The position numbers and the translations under genes are program-made. A DNA stretch of 64,000 nucleotides from Fuerstiella sp. (GTDB lineage: Bacteria > Planctomycetota > Planctomycetia > Planctomycetales > Planctomycetaceae). The stretch covers positions 558,001-622,000 of the forward strand of contig JAKVAZ010000006.1 of assembly GCA_022447225.1 (NCBI GenBank). The letters are read 5' to 3'. How positions within the stretch are numbered: the stretch's first letter is position 1; the number at the start of each line of letters is the position of its first letter. This document shows positions 28,011-37,189 of the stretch, one piece after another. The notes beneath the pieces were generated by a model. That model was not told the DNA's origin and ran no database searches. It saw only the letters and a program-made list of their open reading frames with translations.

Positions 28011-28402
28011 TTACTGGAAAGCTTTCACCGAGGCACTAAACCGGACATCCTCAGGCCCCAGGCAGGGGAGCCCACTTTCTTGAGGTTCCCCTCTGAGGGA
28101 GATCCGGCAGGCGGTCAGACTGGCCCCGGTGGCGGCAGAAACGAAGAGAATTTTCCCACCGGGTGAGGGTGTCAATCCCCGGGGGATCTTGTCGGCCTTA
28201 CCGTCTTCCAGCACGCGTTAGCGAAAAACACGATCGAAGTCCCGACGATGTCCGCGAAGAGAAATTTCCCGGTCGGGTTGATCAGGACATCAGCCCGGCC
28301 GGAAGCCTCTGCTGGCAGATGTTGAGCACGCTGTTGTCGCACTGATGGTGCTGCAGTTCGTGCTGTTGCCGATGGCAGGCAGGACATCTGACGCCTTCGC
28401 AC
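28011..28402 (-). pseudogene. Frameshifted beta-propeller (lactonase-like) remnant
   Basis: Two minus-strand frames join into propeller-like sequence. One reads ADVLINPTGKFLFADIVGTS (about 28230-28300). After a shift the other reads RVLEDGKADKIPRGLTPSPG then GGKILFVSAATGASLTACRI (about 28090-28220). The phrases PTGKFLF and GGKILFVSA match blades of 6-phosphogluconolactonase-type propellers. A single frameshift near 28220 and the missing ends indicate a dead gene fragment. The family call is tentative. Confidence 0.4.
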
Positions 28403-28830
28403 GCAAGACCACGCTGCTCTTCCGAGACACAGTTAACGGGACGTGCCTCATGTATTTTTGCGCTGCGACGTTGACCTCGTACGCGTTGGCCAGTGATATG
28501 ACTCTGAGACTCTCCGGGAAGCGATTGTACATGACATCCACCGATCGCAAATTACGGACAATGCCACTCAGACGCACGTCCACAAACACAACGGTGCCCC
28601 GCGCCCGGAGTTCCTTCTTGCCCCACCCTGAACGACTCCAACTCATCATTCCATATATCATGAAATCGCAGTCAGCAGTGATTTCAACAACAGCTGCTTC
28701 GTCATCCCACATATTGAACGCGTCATGCGTTGCGGACATTCCCACAGCAACTGCGCCAGCCCGCTTCAGCAGAAGTTCCAATTACGGCTAAAATTACGAG
28801 GACGGCTCCCTGCATAAAAAAACGTTGCAT
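28290..28830 (-). pseudogene. Broken secreted-protein gene
   Basis: An ATG at 28830 has a strong GGAGG ribosome site 8 bases upstream and starts a good signal peptide (MQRFFMQGAVLVILAVIGTS, then AEAGWRSCCG), but this frame stops at 28723. The next minus-strand frame stays open from 28781 to 28290 with sequence such as DDEAAVVEITADCDFMIYGM. I infer one frameshift near 28770. An alternative is an intact 35-residue secreted peptide. No family recognised. Confidence 0.4.
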
Positions 28831-29188
28831 GGGTAAGTCCTCCGTCCTGAGAAGCCAAATGTGGTACGCTGCAACCAGTCTGCCGTTACGAATGCTCCGA
28901 GTCGCATTCCCCATATCCCCCCTAACTCTGTGTATGAATCAAAGTTACAAACAAACCTTGCGTGTTTCGTGAATTCTGTTCAGACATTGCGAACGTGATC
29001 AAATCCACAAACAAATCTCATCACATCGATATCAGAAATCTGATAAAGTAATTTGACAGTGGAAACAAAAGGACCTCTCACGTCCCGCTCCAGGCAACAT
29101 TACTGCGAACCTGGCCCGACGTCTTTCTTCCTTCAATGTCGCATAACGATAGAATGTCGAACCTCGCGCAACATTTGGGAGTCATTTC
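28831..29188. other. Intergenic region, AT-richer
   Basis: Spacer before the rhodanese gene, noticeably richer in A and T than its surroundings. A short dyad TATCAG/CTGATA occurs near 29028-29045. No gene is seen. Confidence 0.4.
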
Positions 29189-29575
29189 GTGGGTAAAGCA
29201 CATTCCGGCCGTTTTCTAAAAATCGTGGACCTCGCTCGAGGTAAAATTCGCGAGTGCACCGTTGAGGACATCGCTGAACGGCAAAAGACAAGCAGCGATT
29301 TAAGGCTACTCGATGTGCGGGAAGAAAGTGAATTTAACAAAGGGCACATCCCGGGTGCTGTTCACCTTGGAAAAGGCGTAATTGAGCGAGATGTCGAAGA
29401 GAAATTTCCCGATACCGACACAGAACTTTTTCTCTACTGTGGAGGCGGATATCGCTCGGCACTTGCAGCACTGAATCTGCAGTTAATGGGATACACTAAC
29501 GTGATCTCCATGGACGGTGGATTTCGAGGATGGAAGGAAGCAAATCAACCTGTCACCATCCCGGACTCTGATTAG
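29189..29575 (+). CDS. Rhodanese-domain protein
   Basis: A 128-residue single-domain rhodanese (sulfurtransferase). The catalytic loop is YCGGGYRSA with Cys84. LLDVREESEFNKGHIPGAVHL at about 40-60 is the conserved substrate-side motif, and GGFRGWKEANQP is the typical C-terminus. It begins with GTG at 29189, supported by GGGAG 7 bases upstream. No signal peptide is seen, so it is cytosolic. A DUF2760 gene follows 84 bases later. Sulfur donor and acceptor are unknown. Confidence 0.92.
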   Translation: MGKAHSGRFLKIVDLARGKIRECTVEDIAERQKTSSDLRLLDVREESEFNKGHIPGAVHLGKGVIERDVEEKFPDTDTELFLYCGGGYRSALAALNLQLMGYTNVISMDGGFRGWKEANQPVTIPDSD

Positions 29576-29659
29576 ATCCGGTTGGCAGTAACATCCAACA
29601 GATTGTCTGGTGACACTGACTGCGTCAATTGGTTCATTGCGAAAGCAGAAGTTTCGACG

Positions 29660-30160
29660 ATGGGACGTTTTGGTCTTGCACTCAAAATCCTGTTCAATGG
29701 TCATCCAGCGAGAAAGTTCGACGCCGCGCGGTCCCGCCAGTCGCCTCCCGTCACCCAACAGGCTACTCCCGAACCGACCCGGAGTGAGGCTGTAACCTTA
29801 CTGGCCGCGTTCCGGCGTGATACTCGGTGTGTAGATTTTGTTCAGGAATCAATTGACGGATACAACGACGCACAGGTCGGAGCTGCAGTTCGCGACGGGC
29901 ACTGCGGTTTTCGTGATGTCCTCAAACGTATGTTCGATCTTAGGCCAATCATTGATCGGGAAGAGGACGGGGACATCCTCGCACCTGACCCTGCATCAGC
30001 CCGATGGCATCTCATTGGTAACATGGGGCAATCGTCCCGAACTGTTTCCGGAAGGCTGTTGCACGCCGGCTGGAAGTCGCTGAGGTGCAGGGTCCCTGAA
30101 TGGTCCGGCAGTTCCAGCGACACAGAAGTTGTATCGCCGGCCGAGGTACAGGTTTCTTAA
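29660..30160 (+). CDS. DUF2760 protein
   Basis: A 166-residue protein of family DUF2760. The N-terminus MGRFGLALKILFNG is the family start. The core EAVTLLAAFRRDTRCVDFVQ and IDGYNDAQVGAAVRDGH, and the end GRLLHAGWKSLRCRVPEW, follow the family pattern. The start at 29660 is chosen because it begins with this conserved segment; 26 upstream in-frame residues are rejected. Function is unknown in all members; relatives often sit near chaperone-like genes, which are not seen here. It probably shares a transcript with the rhodanese gene. Confidence 0.85.
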   Translation: MGRFGLALKILFNGHPARKFDAARSRQSPPVTQQATPEPTRSEAVTLLAAFRRDTRCVDFVQESIDGYNDAQVGAAVRDGHCGFRDVLKRMFDLRPIIDREEDGDILAPDPASARWHLIGNMGQSSRTVSGRLLHAGWKSLRCRVPEWSGSSSDTEVVSPAEVQVS

Positions 30161-30365
30161 TTCTGCAGCATCGTGTTGCTGTTCGTAGTCCCTTCTTCAG
30201 GCGGAATCAACGCTACCGGAAGATATCCTGACCACCTGAGTTCGGAACGGCAAACAATGTTACGCTGTTGTATCTCAACCCCAAGGTTCAATCGGCTGGC
30301 TGCAGCTGTCCTGGATTGCGGCAGTTTTTTTTTACCCGACTTCATCAGAATCAGTTGACCGGCGC

Positions 30366-31793
30366 ATGCCCAGAGATTTTTTAAAAGACGTAAAACGCGA
30401 ATACGATGTTGTCGTGATTGGCAGCGGCCTGGCCGGGTTAACAAGCGCCAATATTCTTGCGAGACAGGGATATTCGGTTCTGCTGCTGGAACATCACTAC
30501 CAACTGGGTGGAATGGCCACGTGGTTCAAACGACGCGGTGGCCATATCTTTGATATTTCTCTGCATGGTTTTCCGGCCGGAATGATCAAGAGCTGTCGTA
30601 AGTACTGGACGAAGGAAATCGCGGACTCGATTGTGCAGCTCCATGGAATCCGCTTCGAGAATCCCCAGTTTTCGTTACGAACAACATTCGACCGCCAGGA
30701 TTTCACAAAAATCCTTACTGAAAAGTTCGCAGTCTCACCGGAGGCAGTTCAGGGGTTCTTCGACACGGTTCGCGGAATGAACTTTTACGACGATCAGGAC
30801 AAAACAACGCGTGAAATGTTCGATGAATTTTTCCCGGGCCGCGATGATGTTGTCCGACTGCTGATGGAACCCATTACCTATGCAAACGGATCCACACTCG
30901 ATGACCCGGCAATTACGTACGGAATCGTCTTCAGCAACTTCATGCACAAGGGGGTATTCACTTTTGAAGGCGGTACCGATGCTCTGATTGGCCGGATGAA
31001 AGACGAACTTCTGGCCAATGGAGTGGACCTTAGAATTCGCACCCTGGTGGAAAAGATTGAAGTCAGCGCCTCACAGCAGGTCCAGGCCGTTGTCGTCAAT
31101 GGCCGCCGCATTGGCTGCCGTGCTGTTGTCAGTAATGCCAACATCCGTTCAACAATTCTGGACCTGACGGGCCCTGATCATTTTGATCCCGATTTTGTAG
31201 CCGACACACATGCTGTCAGACTCAACAGCAGCAGTTGCCAGGTCTACATGGGACTTAACCCCGGTGAGGGATTTGATGCAGGCGTTGGTGATCTGCTTTT
31301 TCACTCTGAACATTCCGGTTTCGACATCGACGCAATGCTGAGCATGAATGTGAGCAGTCGGACGTTCAGCTTCTACTATCCACAAACACGTCCTGGCAGT
31401 GATCGCTGGCTGGTTGTGTCCTCGACAAATGCCAACTACCGCGACTGGGCCGATCTTTCCGATGAAGATTACAGAGTTGCCAAACATGAGCTGGAACAGA
31501 CAACACTGGACTGCCTTGAACAGTACGTTCCGGATGTTCGGTCCAAAATTGATCACATCGAAGCGGCCACACCAAGGACGTTTGAACATTACACACGCCA
31601 CGTGGCCGGATCATCTTTCGGCACAAAATTTGAAGGACTCAGGGTCAGTCAGAATCTTCCCGGACAGATTGGTGGTCTGTTTCATGCGGGTTCCGTCGGC
31701 ATTATAATGTCGGGCTGGCTGGGAGCAGTGAACTACGGCGTGATCGTCAGTAATGAAGTCGACAAACTGCTGGCATCTCAGTCACCCGTCTAA
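30366..31793 (+). CDS. CrtI/CrtISO-like FAD oxidoreductase
   Basis: A 475-residue flavoprotein of the phytoene desaturase/carotenoid isomerase/retinol saturase superfamily. The FAD-binding motif [20 protein letters not shown] is at about 13-32, with [15 protein letters not shown] after it. [16 protein letters not shown] is the mid-region conserved block. The C-terminal [20 protein letters not shown] is the second FAD segment. It is one of the carotenoid or polyene redox enzymes, but no other carotenoid gene is in the window, so the substrate is open. The ribosome site is weak. Confidence 0.88.
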   Translation: MPRDFLKDVKREYDVVVIGSGLAGLTSANILARQGYSVLLLEHHYQLGGMATWFKRRGGHIFDISLHGFPAGMIKSCRKYWTKEIADSIVQLHGIRFENPQFSLRTTFDRQDFTKILTEKFAVSPEAVQGFFDTVRGMNFYDDQDKTTREMFDEFFPGRDDVVRLLMEPITYANGSTLDDPAITYGIVFSNFMHKGVFTFEGGTDALIGRMKDELLANGVDLRIRTLVEKIEVSASQQVQAVVVNGRRIGCRAVVSNANIRSTILDLTGPDHFDPDFVADTHAVRLNSSSCQVYMGLNPGEGFDAGVGDLLFHSEHSGFDIDAMLSMNVSSRTFSFYYPQTRPGSDRWLVVSSTNANYRDWADLSDEDYRVAKHELEQTTLDCLEQYVPDVRSKIDHIEAATPRTFEHYTRHVAGSSFGTKFEGLRVSQNLPGQIGGLFHAGSVGIIMSGWLGAVNYGVIVSNEVDKLLASQSPV

Positions 31794-31811
31794 ACACCGG
31801 TGGCGGAATGC

Positions 31812-32594
31812 CTAAAACGGAAACTGCCCGTCCAGCGGTGATTCTGCCAGCTGAATCAGAAAAGCGGACAGTCGTTCCACAATGACCTTCATCAACGCCT
31901 CACCTTTTTCCGCGGTCGCCGGATGTGGATTACCCACCCCGGTGTTACTTGTCAGCAGGTGCCAGGGCCGGGTAATACTCACCCAGCCCTCATTAACAGC
32001 ATTGAACTGTGTCTCACGTACCGTTCCGTCGTCAGCAGCAATGGTTCCATCCTCGTTCCGGCGAACCAGATGCTCAAAAAACGCCAGCCCCAGTGCGGTC
32101 TCCATTTCGCCGGCGTGGTCACCAGGTGACTCAAACAGTTTCTGCTGAACGTCATGAGTAAGGCCTCGAAACCAGTCACACAGGAACAGCTGAACCGGTG
32201 TGCTGCCGTGGAACTCGCGCAGCAACGGCTTAAATTCGTTCCCGCCGTGACTGTTAAGAATCACAAGTTTCAAAATTCCGTGGCCGGCAAGCGAATCGAT
32301 CAAATCACGGAGGACCGTCCCCAGCGTAGCCGGATTGACGTTCATCGAAAGCCGGCAACGCGACTGGTTGGTCTGGGTCCCGTAAGGAATCGCCGGCAAC
32401 AAAATGACACGAGCTCCACCATTCCAGGCAGCTTCGCAGACACGGCTGCCGATTGCTTCTGATTCCAGTGTATCGGTCCCGTAGGGCAGATGCAGATTAT
32501 GGGGTTCGGTAGCCCCCATCGGCAGGACCGCCACCTGATACTCGCAGTCTTTGACGTGATAGTAGTTGGTTTCAGCCAGAATCCAGGGACGCAT
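31812..32594 (-). CDS. Creatininase-family amidohydrolase
   Basis: A 260-residue creatininase-family protein. Metal and catalytic residues appear in MGATEPHNLHLPYGTDT (Glu30, His35, Asp41), LNSHGGNE (His116) and DHAGEMETA (Glu). The family includes creatinine amidohydrolase and enzymes of riboflavin/F420 and mycofactocin pathways. The start at 32594 has GGAG 6 bases upstream; a longer frame to 32780 has no ribosome site and a Cys-rich, unlikely N-terminus. It is convergent with the CrtI-like gene, 18 bases apart. Substrate unknown. Confidence 0.88.
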   Translation of the reverse strand: MRPWILAETNYYHVKDCEYQVAVLPMGATEPHNLHLPYGTDTLESEAIGSRVCEAAWNGGARVILLPAIPYGTQTNQSRCRLSMNVNPATLGTVLRDLIDSLAGHGILKLVILNSHGGNEFKPLLREFHGSTPVQLFLCDWFRGLTHDVQQKLFESPGDHAGEMETALGLAFFEHLVRRNEDGTIAADDGTVRETQFNAVNEGWVSITRPWHLLTSNTGVGNPHPATAEKGEALMKVIVERLSAFLIQLAESPLDGQFPF

Positions 32595-33016
32595 TGATGA
32601 CTCCATGCAAATTACAGCGTGTGATACCGGACCGTTACCGCAACAGCCGTGCGGGGAACACGCATCACACTTCTCCGCGTACTGAATGCCCTGCAGTTCC
32701 TGTCCGTACCGAAGATCGAGTCTATCGCCTTCACCTATGACCGCAAACAGCAGCGACCAGTATGACCATTGATCCTTCAAAGGATTCCTGCGACCGTGTG
32801 CAGTAAATCCGTCCGTACAACCGGGACGGATGAGTCTTTTCGTGACTGCAGCAACTCAGACGATCGTCCCTGACAAACCGATTCTCTGCAGAGGACAGAT
32901 GCTGCCGTCTTTAGCAGATTTAACAACACGCAACCGGTGGCTGACTACACGGTTAGTCGCCGCCGATTACCAGTCCGTCTTCTGCTGTGTCCCTCTGTAT
33001 CTGCGGAAATTAAAAG
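32595..33016. other. Divergent intergenic region
   Basis: Region between the creatininase-family gene and the MBL hydrolase gene. No gene or RNA is recognised. Confidence 0.4.
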
Positions 33017-33865
33017 ATGAATCAAATCACTATTGGCAATTTGGAGCTCTCAGTGATCAGCGGAGGCAGAATGCGTACTGACGGCGGGAACATGTTCGGT
33101 GTTGTGCCGCGTGTTCTCTGGTCGCGCATCTGCCCGCCGGACGATCAGAATCGAATCTCAATGGATACAAATTGTCTGCTGGTACGAACCCCTGATTCAC
33201 TGGGGCTGATCGATGCCGGTTACGGGGATAAAGCACCCGAGAAAATACGCCGTCGCAGCTGCATGGAATCCGGTGCACCACTGCTTAAGAATCTAAATGA
33301 TGTCGGAATCTCAGCGGACGATATCGACTGGGTCATTCTGACACATCTTCACTTCGACCACGCCGGAGGGACCACCAGAATTGACAACAGTGGTAATCTT
33401 CTGCCGGTCTTCCGGTATGCCCGCCACTTCGTTCAGCAATTCGAATGGGACGACGCCGTTTCCGGCCGTGCGGAATTCGCCGGCGCCTATGATCCTGACG
33501 ATTTCGTACCATTGCAGGATGCAGGTCTGCTGACACTCGTGAAAGAAGAACATGAAATTGTGCCTGGCGTCACCACCCGTCGAACAGACGGTCATACCCG
33601 AGGACAGCAGTTAGTCCGGCTGTTTTCACATGGACAAACTGCCGTCTATGTGGCGGACCTGTGTCCTACAGCAGCACACCTGCGTCCGATGTGGACAATG
33701 GCTTATGATCAGTTCCCGCTGACGACACGAAGAACCAAACCCGAAATCCTGGGAGAAATTGCCGACCAGGATCACGTTGTGATACTACCGCACGATCCCG
33801 GTACAAAGATCGCGAGGCTGCAGCGCCACGGGCCGGCGGACTTTGAGCTGTTACCTCCGGCCTGA
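33017..33865 (+). CDS. MBL-fold metallo-hydrolase
   Basis: A 282-residue metallo-beta-lactamase-fold hydrolase. HLHFDH at 110-115 is the dinuclear metal motif, preceded by NCLLVRTPDSLGLIDAGYG (first Asp). Later ligands are RTDGHTRGQ (His) and VADLCPTAAHL, with a final LPHDPGTKI. The overall pattern resembles quorum-quenching lactonase or glyoxalase-II-like MBL proteins of the YtnP type. No signal peptide. GGAAA lies upstream of the ATG. Substrate unknown. Confidence 0.9.
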   Translation: MNQITIGNLELSVISGGRMRTDGGNMFGVVPRVLWSRICPPDDQNRISMDTNCLLVRTPDSLGLIDAGYGDKAPEKIRRRSCMESGAPLLKNLNDVGISADDIDWVILTHLHFDHAGGTTRIDNSGNLLPVFRYARHFVQQFEWDDAVSGRAEFAGAYDPDDFVPLQDAGLLTLVKEEHEIVPGVTTRRTDGHTRGQQLVRLFSHGQTAVYVADLCPTAAHLRPMWTMAYDQFPLTTRRTKPEILGEIADQDHVVILPHDPGTKIARLQRHGPADFELLPPA

Positions 33866-33986
33866 ACGGACGCCAAAGACAATACCGGCAGATACAAAAG
33901 ACGGCTCTCCGGTAAAACTGGCCAAACAGATCTGAATTGATTCACAGGACAAACACAATCTGCAGAACAATGACTGCGGACTTCGG

Positions 33987-35204
33987 CTAGCGAATAAAGA
34001 ACCGCTTCGCATCCCGAAATATTCGGGCGTCCTTCTCTTCCAGAATCTTCAGATTTTCGACAGCAGATGCAGCGACCTGAGCATACTGCTCAGGATCCTT
34101 TTTACCGGCCTTTTCACATGCCAGCATGTAGCGCACAATCGCACGTTTGATGGACGGAATCTGATACTCTTCCTGGTCAAACATACCCATCAGACGACTC
34201 TGCACAGACCAGTCTTTCCAGCGTGCCAGGTCGGCAATAATCAGATCACTGAGTTCGGGACGATCCAGTAACAGATACATCGCACCGGCAAGCCGCTCGA
34301 TCGGAATATGCCCGGGTTCGTGCTTCTTCATGAACCGAAGTGTGTTGACCGTGGCATAGGTTTCTGAAAACGGCAGTTTTTTCTCGACACCGGATTCGGT
34401 CGTATAAAACTCATTGCGTATCTTGGCATCTTCAAGCTTCTCAAGCCCCTCTTCGCCGGTGAGCATCAGATAACCGGACATGATTCCCTCCAGTCCGAGA
34501 CGGAAATCACTGTCGACTGTCATAATTTTCTTTTCCAGAACTACGGCATCATCTTTGGTGCCGCAGAGTCCCAGCATCATGCCGTACAGGGCGATACGGG
34601 TGACAGAAGTCTCCGAATCGGCAACCCATTGGATCAGTTTTTCACGCGGCATCTGATCCCTGAGCGGTCGAATGATCTTGTAGGGAGCAGCCGCGAATTC
34701 TCCGTAAGCGTCATTGGAAACCAGCAACTCGGGGTGTTCCAGATACCCGAGAAACCATGCTAACCGCTTCTGACGCTGCTCCGGATCCTTTTCAGGAGCA
34801 GGACAATTTCGAATGTATTCCCATGAATTCTCTGTCACTTTGGTTGGCGGTTGCCAGTTGAGATAGTCAGTCCCCGGCCCCATTAAGGCAAATTGCTCAC
34901 CCGTTTCTCCGGCAGCATAAAACGGCAATGTCAGAGTTTGGTCAGGCTGAAACGTATCATCCTGCGACCGAGCGACAGCCAAAATCACGAACTCGACACT
35001 CCCGGCTGTTTGATTATCGGGGCGTGACGCCTTAACCCATTCACCAAGCAGCAAATGATCCGACTGATCAATCATCTCTGCCATTGTAAGCTGCGGAGCA
35101 GTGCAGAAAGGACAGGCGTTCACTGAGTCACTGAATACCAGGGACGCCCCCATCAACAGTGCAGCAGACACAACGACACGTGATTGTAAGCGAAGTGACA
35201 ACAT
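33987..35204 (-). CDS. Secreted CPFC-motif planctomycete protein
   Basis: A 405-residue exported protein of unknown function. The signal peptide ends near SVNA and is followed at once by CPFCTAPQLTMAEMIDQSDH, a redox-type CxxC, a pattern I associate with uncharacterised planctomycete secreted proteins. Residues about 45-110 look like a beta domain. The remainder is helical and HEAT-like (RIALYGMMLGLCGTKDDAVV, LIIADLARWKDWSVQ). A strong GGAGG stands 5 bases before the ATG. It is the last gene of a three-gene minus-strand cassette, 26 bases after a DUF3299-like lipoprotein gene. Confidence 0.8.
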   Translation of the reverse strand: MLSLRLQSRVVVSAALLMGASLVFSDSVNACPFCTAPQLTMAEMIDQSDHLLLGEWVKASRPDNQTAGSVEFVILAVARSQDDTFQPDQTLTLPFYAAGETGEQFALMGPGTDYLNWQPPTKVTENSWEYIRNCPAPEKDPEQRQKRLAWFLGYLEHPELLVSNDAYGEFAAAPYKIIRPLRDQMPREKLIQWVADSETSVTRIALYGMMLGLCGTKDDAVVLEKKIMTVDSDFRLGLEGIMSGYLMLTGEEGLEKLEDAKIRNEFYTTESGVEKKLPFSETYATVNTLRFMKKHEPGHIPIERLAGAMYLLLDRPELSDLIIADLARWKDWSVQSRLMGMFDQEEYQIPSIKRAIVRYMLACEKAGKKDPEQYAQVAASAVENLKILEEKDARIFRDAKRFFIR

Positions 35205-35230
35205 TTCTTCCTCCAGCCTGCCGGCATTCG

Positions 35231-36076
35231 TTATTCAGTGATTACGCCGTCATCAATAAAGAACAGCGCATACAGGTCAACCTCATCGGCATGGGGTTCA
35301 ATGCGCAACGTTCCTTCAACGTCAAAGGGCGTGCCTTCGATCAGATCGGTCGACGCGCCATCCTCAAGCACCACAGCAATCATGTCGTATATCTTCGGTA
35401 ACGGGCCGTAACAACATTCTCCGTTGTCCCGCACAAACAGAAACTCAGTGATATCCTCTGTCTCATATCCGGGCCGCATATATCCTCGAATTCGTACGCT
35501 GGCCCCGTTGAGCTGACTGAGCCACTCCGGAAAATGGTCCGGCGCATCCACCGTCACAGGATCCATGTTCAGAATTTTGAGCAGATCAATGTCGTCGAAA
35601 GTAACTCGAAGTGCCGTGCCTTCTTTGCGAAACTGTCGATAAGGGATCAAAAGTCTGATGGTATTCGCATTTCCGGAATCAGCAACTGACGGAGCAGCCG
35701 AATCACTTTCGCCGGTATCATCCCTGTCGCTCGTAGCGGAACGTTCAACGACTTTTTCTGCTTCTGCAGCGGGCGCAGGACCCGACACGACATCAGTCGT
35801 ATCAACCTCGTCAGCGACAGACACATCGATGTCCGGATGGTTACTGAGCGTCGCCTGGGGTTCAACCTTTTGCTCCGGTTCAACCTTTTGCTCCGGTTCA
35901 ACAGTTATCGTTCCGGGGTCCAGATTTTCGAACCTGACGAAGTCTCCGGACTCAGAACCACTGCATCCCGCGGTTAGTACACTCAGAACCAGACTGAATA
36001 AATAACATCTGATTCCGGAAGGAGGTCTCACAGACGATATCCGGCATACAGCAAGCGTTGGCAATGAATCCGTCAT
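35231..36076 (-). CDS. DUF3299-like lipoprotein
   Basis: A 281-residue predicted lipoprotein. The signal peptide ends with lipobox LTAGC near residue 38, so it should be lipidated and envelope-anchored. A low-complexity acidic linker with the repeat EPEQKV follows (about 50-130). The C-terminal domain (about 150-281) contains GASVRIRGYMRPGY and EFLFVRDNGECCYGPLPKIY, resembling DUF3299. The start at 36076 is chosen because AGGGG lies 6 bases upstream; the longer frame to 36229 is poor. Its C-terminal domain is related to that of the gene just upstream. Function unknown. Confidence 0.8.
   Translation of the reverse strand: MTDSLPTLAVCRISSVRPPSGIRCYLFSLVLSVLTAGCSGSESGDFVRFENLDPGTITVEPEQKVEPEQKVEPQATLSNHPDIDVSVADEVDTTDVVSGPAPAAEAEKVVERSATSDRDDTGESDSAAPSVADSGNANTIRLLIPYRQFRKEGTALRVTFDDIDLLKILNMDPVTVDAPDHFPEWLSQLNGASVRIRGYMRPGYETEDITEFLFVRDNGECCYGPLPKIYDMIAVVLEDGASTDLIEGTPFDVEGTLRIEPHADEVDLYALFFIDDGVITE
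35859..35902 (-). repeat. 18-bp tandem repeat in coding region
   Basis: An 18-base unit is present about 2.4 times (35859-35876, 35877-35894, partial 35895-35902). It encodes repeated EPEQKV in the lipoprotein linker. Copy number may vary in frame. Confidence 0.8.
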
Positions 36077-36104
36077 GACAACCCCTGAATAACGCATCAA
36101 AGAA

Positions 36105-36851
36105 CTAAAATCGCGTCCTTGATGGTTCAACCATTTGAGCTTCCACCGTGTACACCGCCTCACCGGAAGCAGCAGCCACGTTTGCTCTAAGTATACCGGC
36201 CACAGAAACCATTCCATTGTGACCATCAATCTTCCTGCCGTCCTGCATTCTGACGAGCATCATATCGTAAGGTTTTGGTTCCCCACCAAAACAGCACTCA
36301 CCATTATCTTTAAGAAACACGAATTCTTCCAAATCCTTTTGAGTCTGAGTTAGCCACATGAATCCCTTGAGAAACAACTTCTGTCCGACTAATTTCGCAA
36401 CCTCCGGATGTAAACGTCGCTGGCCCCCCTGGAAGTACTGAAATTCCCGGGCAGAAATCTCTTCAGGGAAATTGACCCTGAGATACCCCTCCGGCACCTC
36501 GTGGTTGTAATGGTAAATCTGGCTGGCAATTCCACCAGAGACGCCGGCCAGCGACAGCACCAGCCCCAGAGCCGCCAACAGCATGCCCCGAACCATCCCG
36601 TGTTCACCACGAATTCGCAGAATCGCAGCAATACTGACAATCACAGCGATACCGGCAACAAAAATTCCAAACAATCCGAGAAATGCCGTGAGTCCACAGA
36701 TTCCAAGCAGAATTGCCACGGATCCCCATGGTGATACCGGGATATAGCTAAAACTGGCAGACTGACTGCTCTCCCCCCAACCAAAGTCCTCCGATAATTT
36801 TGTATCGCTTATCTGACTCGGACCAGGCTGGTCCAACAAATCCTGGGTCAT
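36105..36851 (-). CDS. Membrane-anchored DUF3299-like protein
   Basis: A 248-residue protein. Residues about 45-105 form membrane helices (SVAILLGICGLTAFLGLFGI, then MLLAALGLVLSLAGVSGGIA), the arrangement of DUF4190-like modules. The C-terminal domain (about 140-248) contains GQKLFLKGFMWLTQ and EFVFLKDNGECCFGGEPKPY, the same block as in the downstream lipoprotein. The start at 36851 (MTQDLLDQPG) is the most sensible; 65 upstream residues in frame look non-coding. It is the first gene of the minus-strand cassette and ends 28 bases before the next start. Probably envelope-facing; function unknown. Confidence 0.8.
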   Translation of the reverse strand: MTQDLLDQPGPSQISDTKLSEDFGWGESSQSASFSYIPVSPWGSVAILLGICGLTAFLGLFGIFVAGIAVIVSIAAILRIRGEHGMVRGMLLAALGLVLSLAGVSGGIASQIYHYNHEVPEGYLRVNFPEEISAREFQYFQGGQRRLHPEVAKLVGQKLFLKGFMWLTQTQKDLEEFVFLKDNGECCFGGEPKPYDMMLVRMQDGRKIDGHNGMVSVAGILRANVAAASGEAVYTVEAQMVEPSRTRF

Positions 36852-37189
36852 GACTGTAAACCGTTGAGCGAAACGAGTTTGAGGTAAACGGAGATGTGCA
36901 GACGAACCGCAACACGTACCGTCGATCCGACAACCATTGTACGTTCGCTGTCTGTGGTCTGTGAACGAATTCGCAGGGGTTTTTATACATTGGAGGGACT
37001 TATGAAAGGAGCCGAAATGACATCCGGATCCCCGTAACCGGGACACATAGCAGACTTTTTCACATCGGTCTCAGTTCCAGCACGAGCTTCCGCTGAAATG
37101 CACGATCGATTCAAACCATCTACAATCGACGTTTCACGGTACTTGCCGTATCTTCAATTCTGAGTCTCCTTAGCAATGGTTTTTCATCC
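36852..37189. other. Divergent intergenic region
   Basis: Divergent promoter region between the DUF3299-like cassette and the EamA-like gene. It contains the tiny open frame at 37002-37037 described separately; no other gene or RNA is seen. Confidence 0.4.
37002..37037 (+). other. Possible 11-residue leader peptide ORF
   Basis: GGAGGG at 36992-36997 stands 4 bases before an ATG that opens an 11-codon frame (MKGAEMTSGSP) ending at TAA. It has a much better ribosome site than the following EamA-like gene at 37190. It may be a leader peptide or chance. Confidence 0.25.

Noticed and set aside
28345-28791. 148-codon plus-strand open frame
   Set aside because: No motif or ribosome site. The minus strand has a strong ribosome site and signal peptide at 28830, so coding on the minus strand is more likely, though broken.
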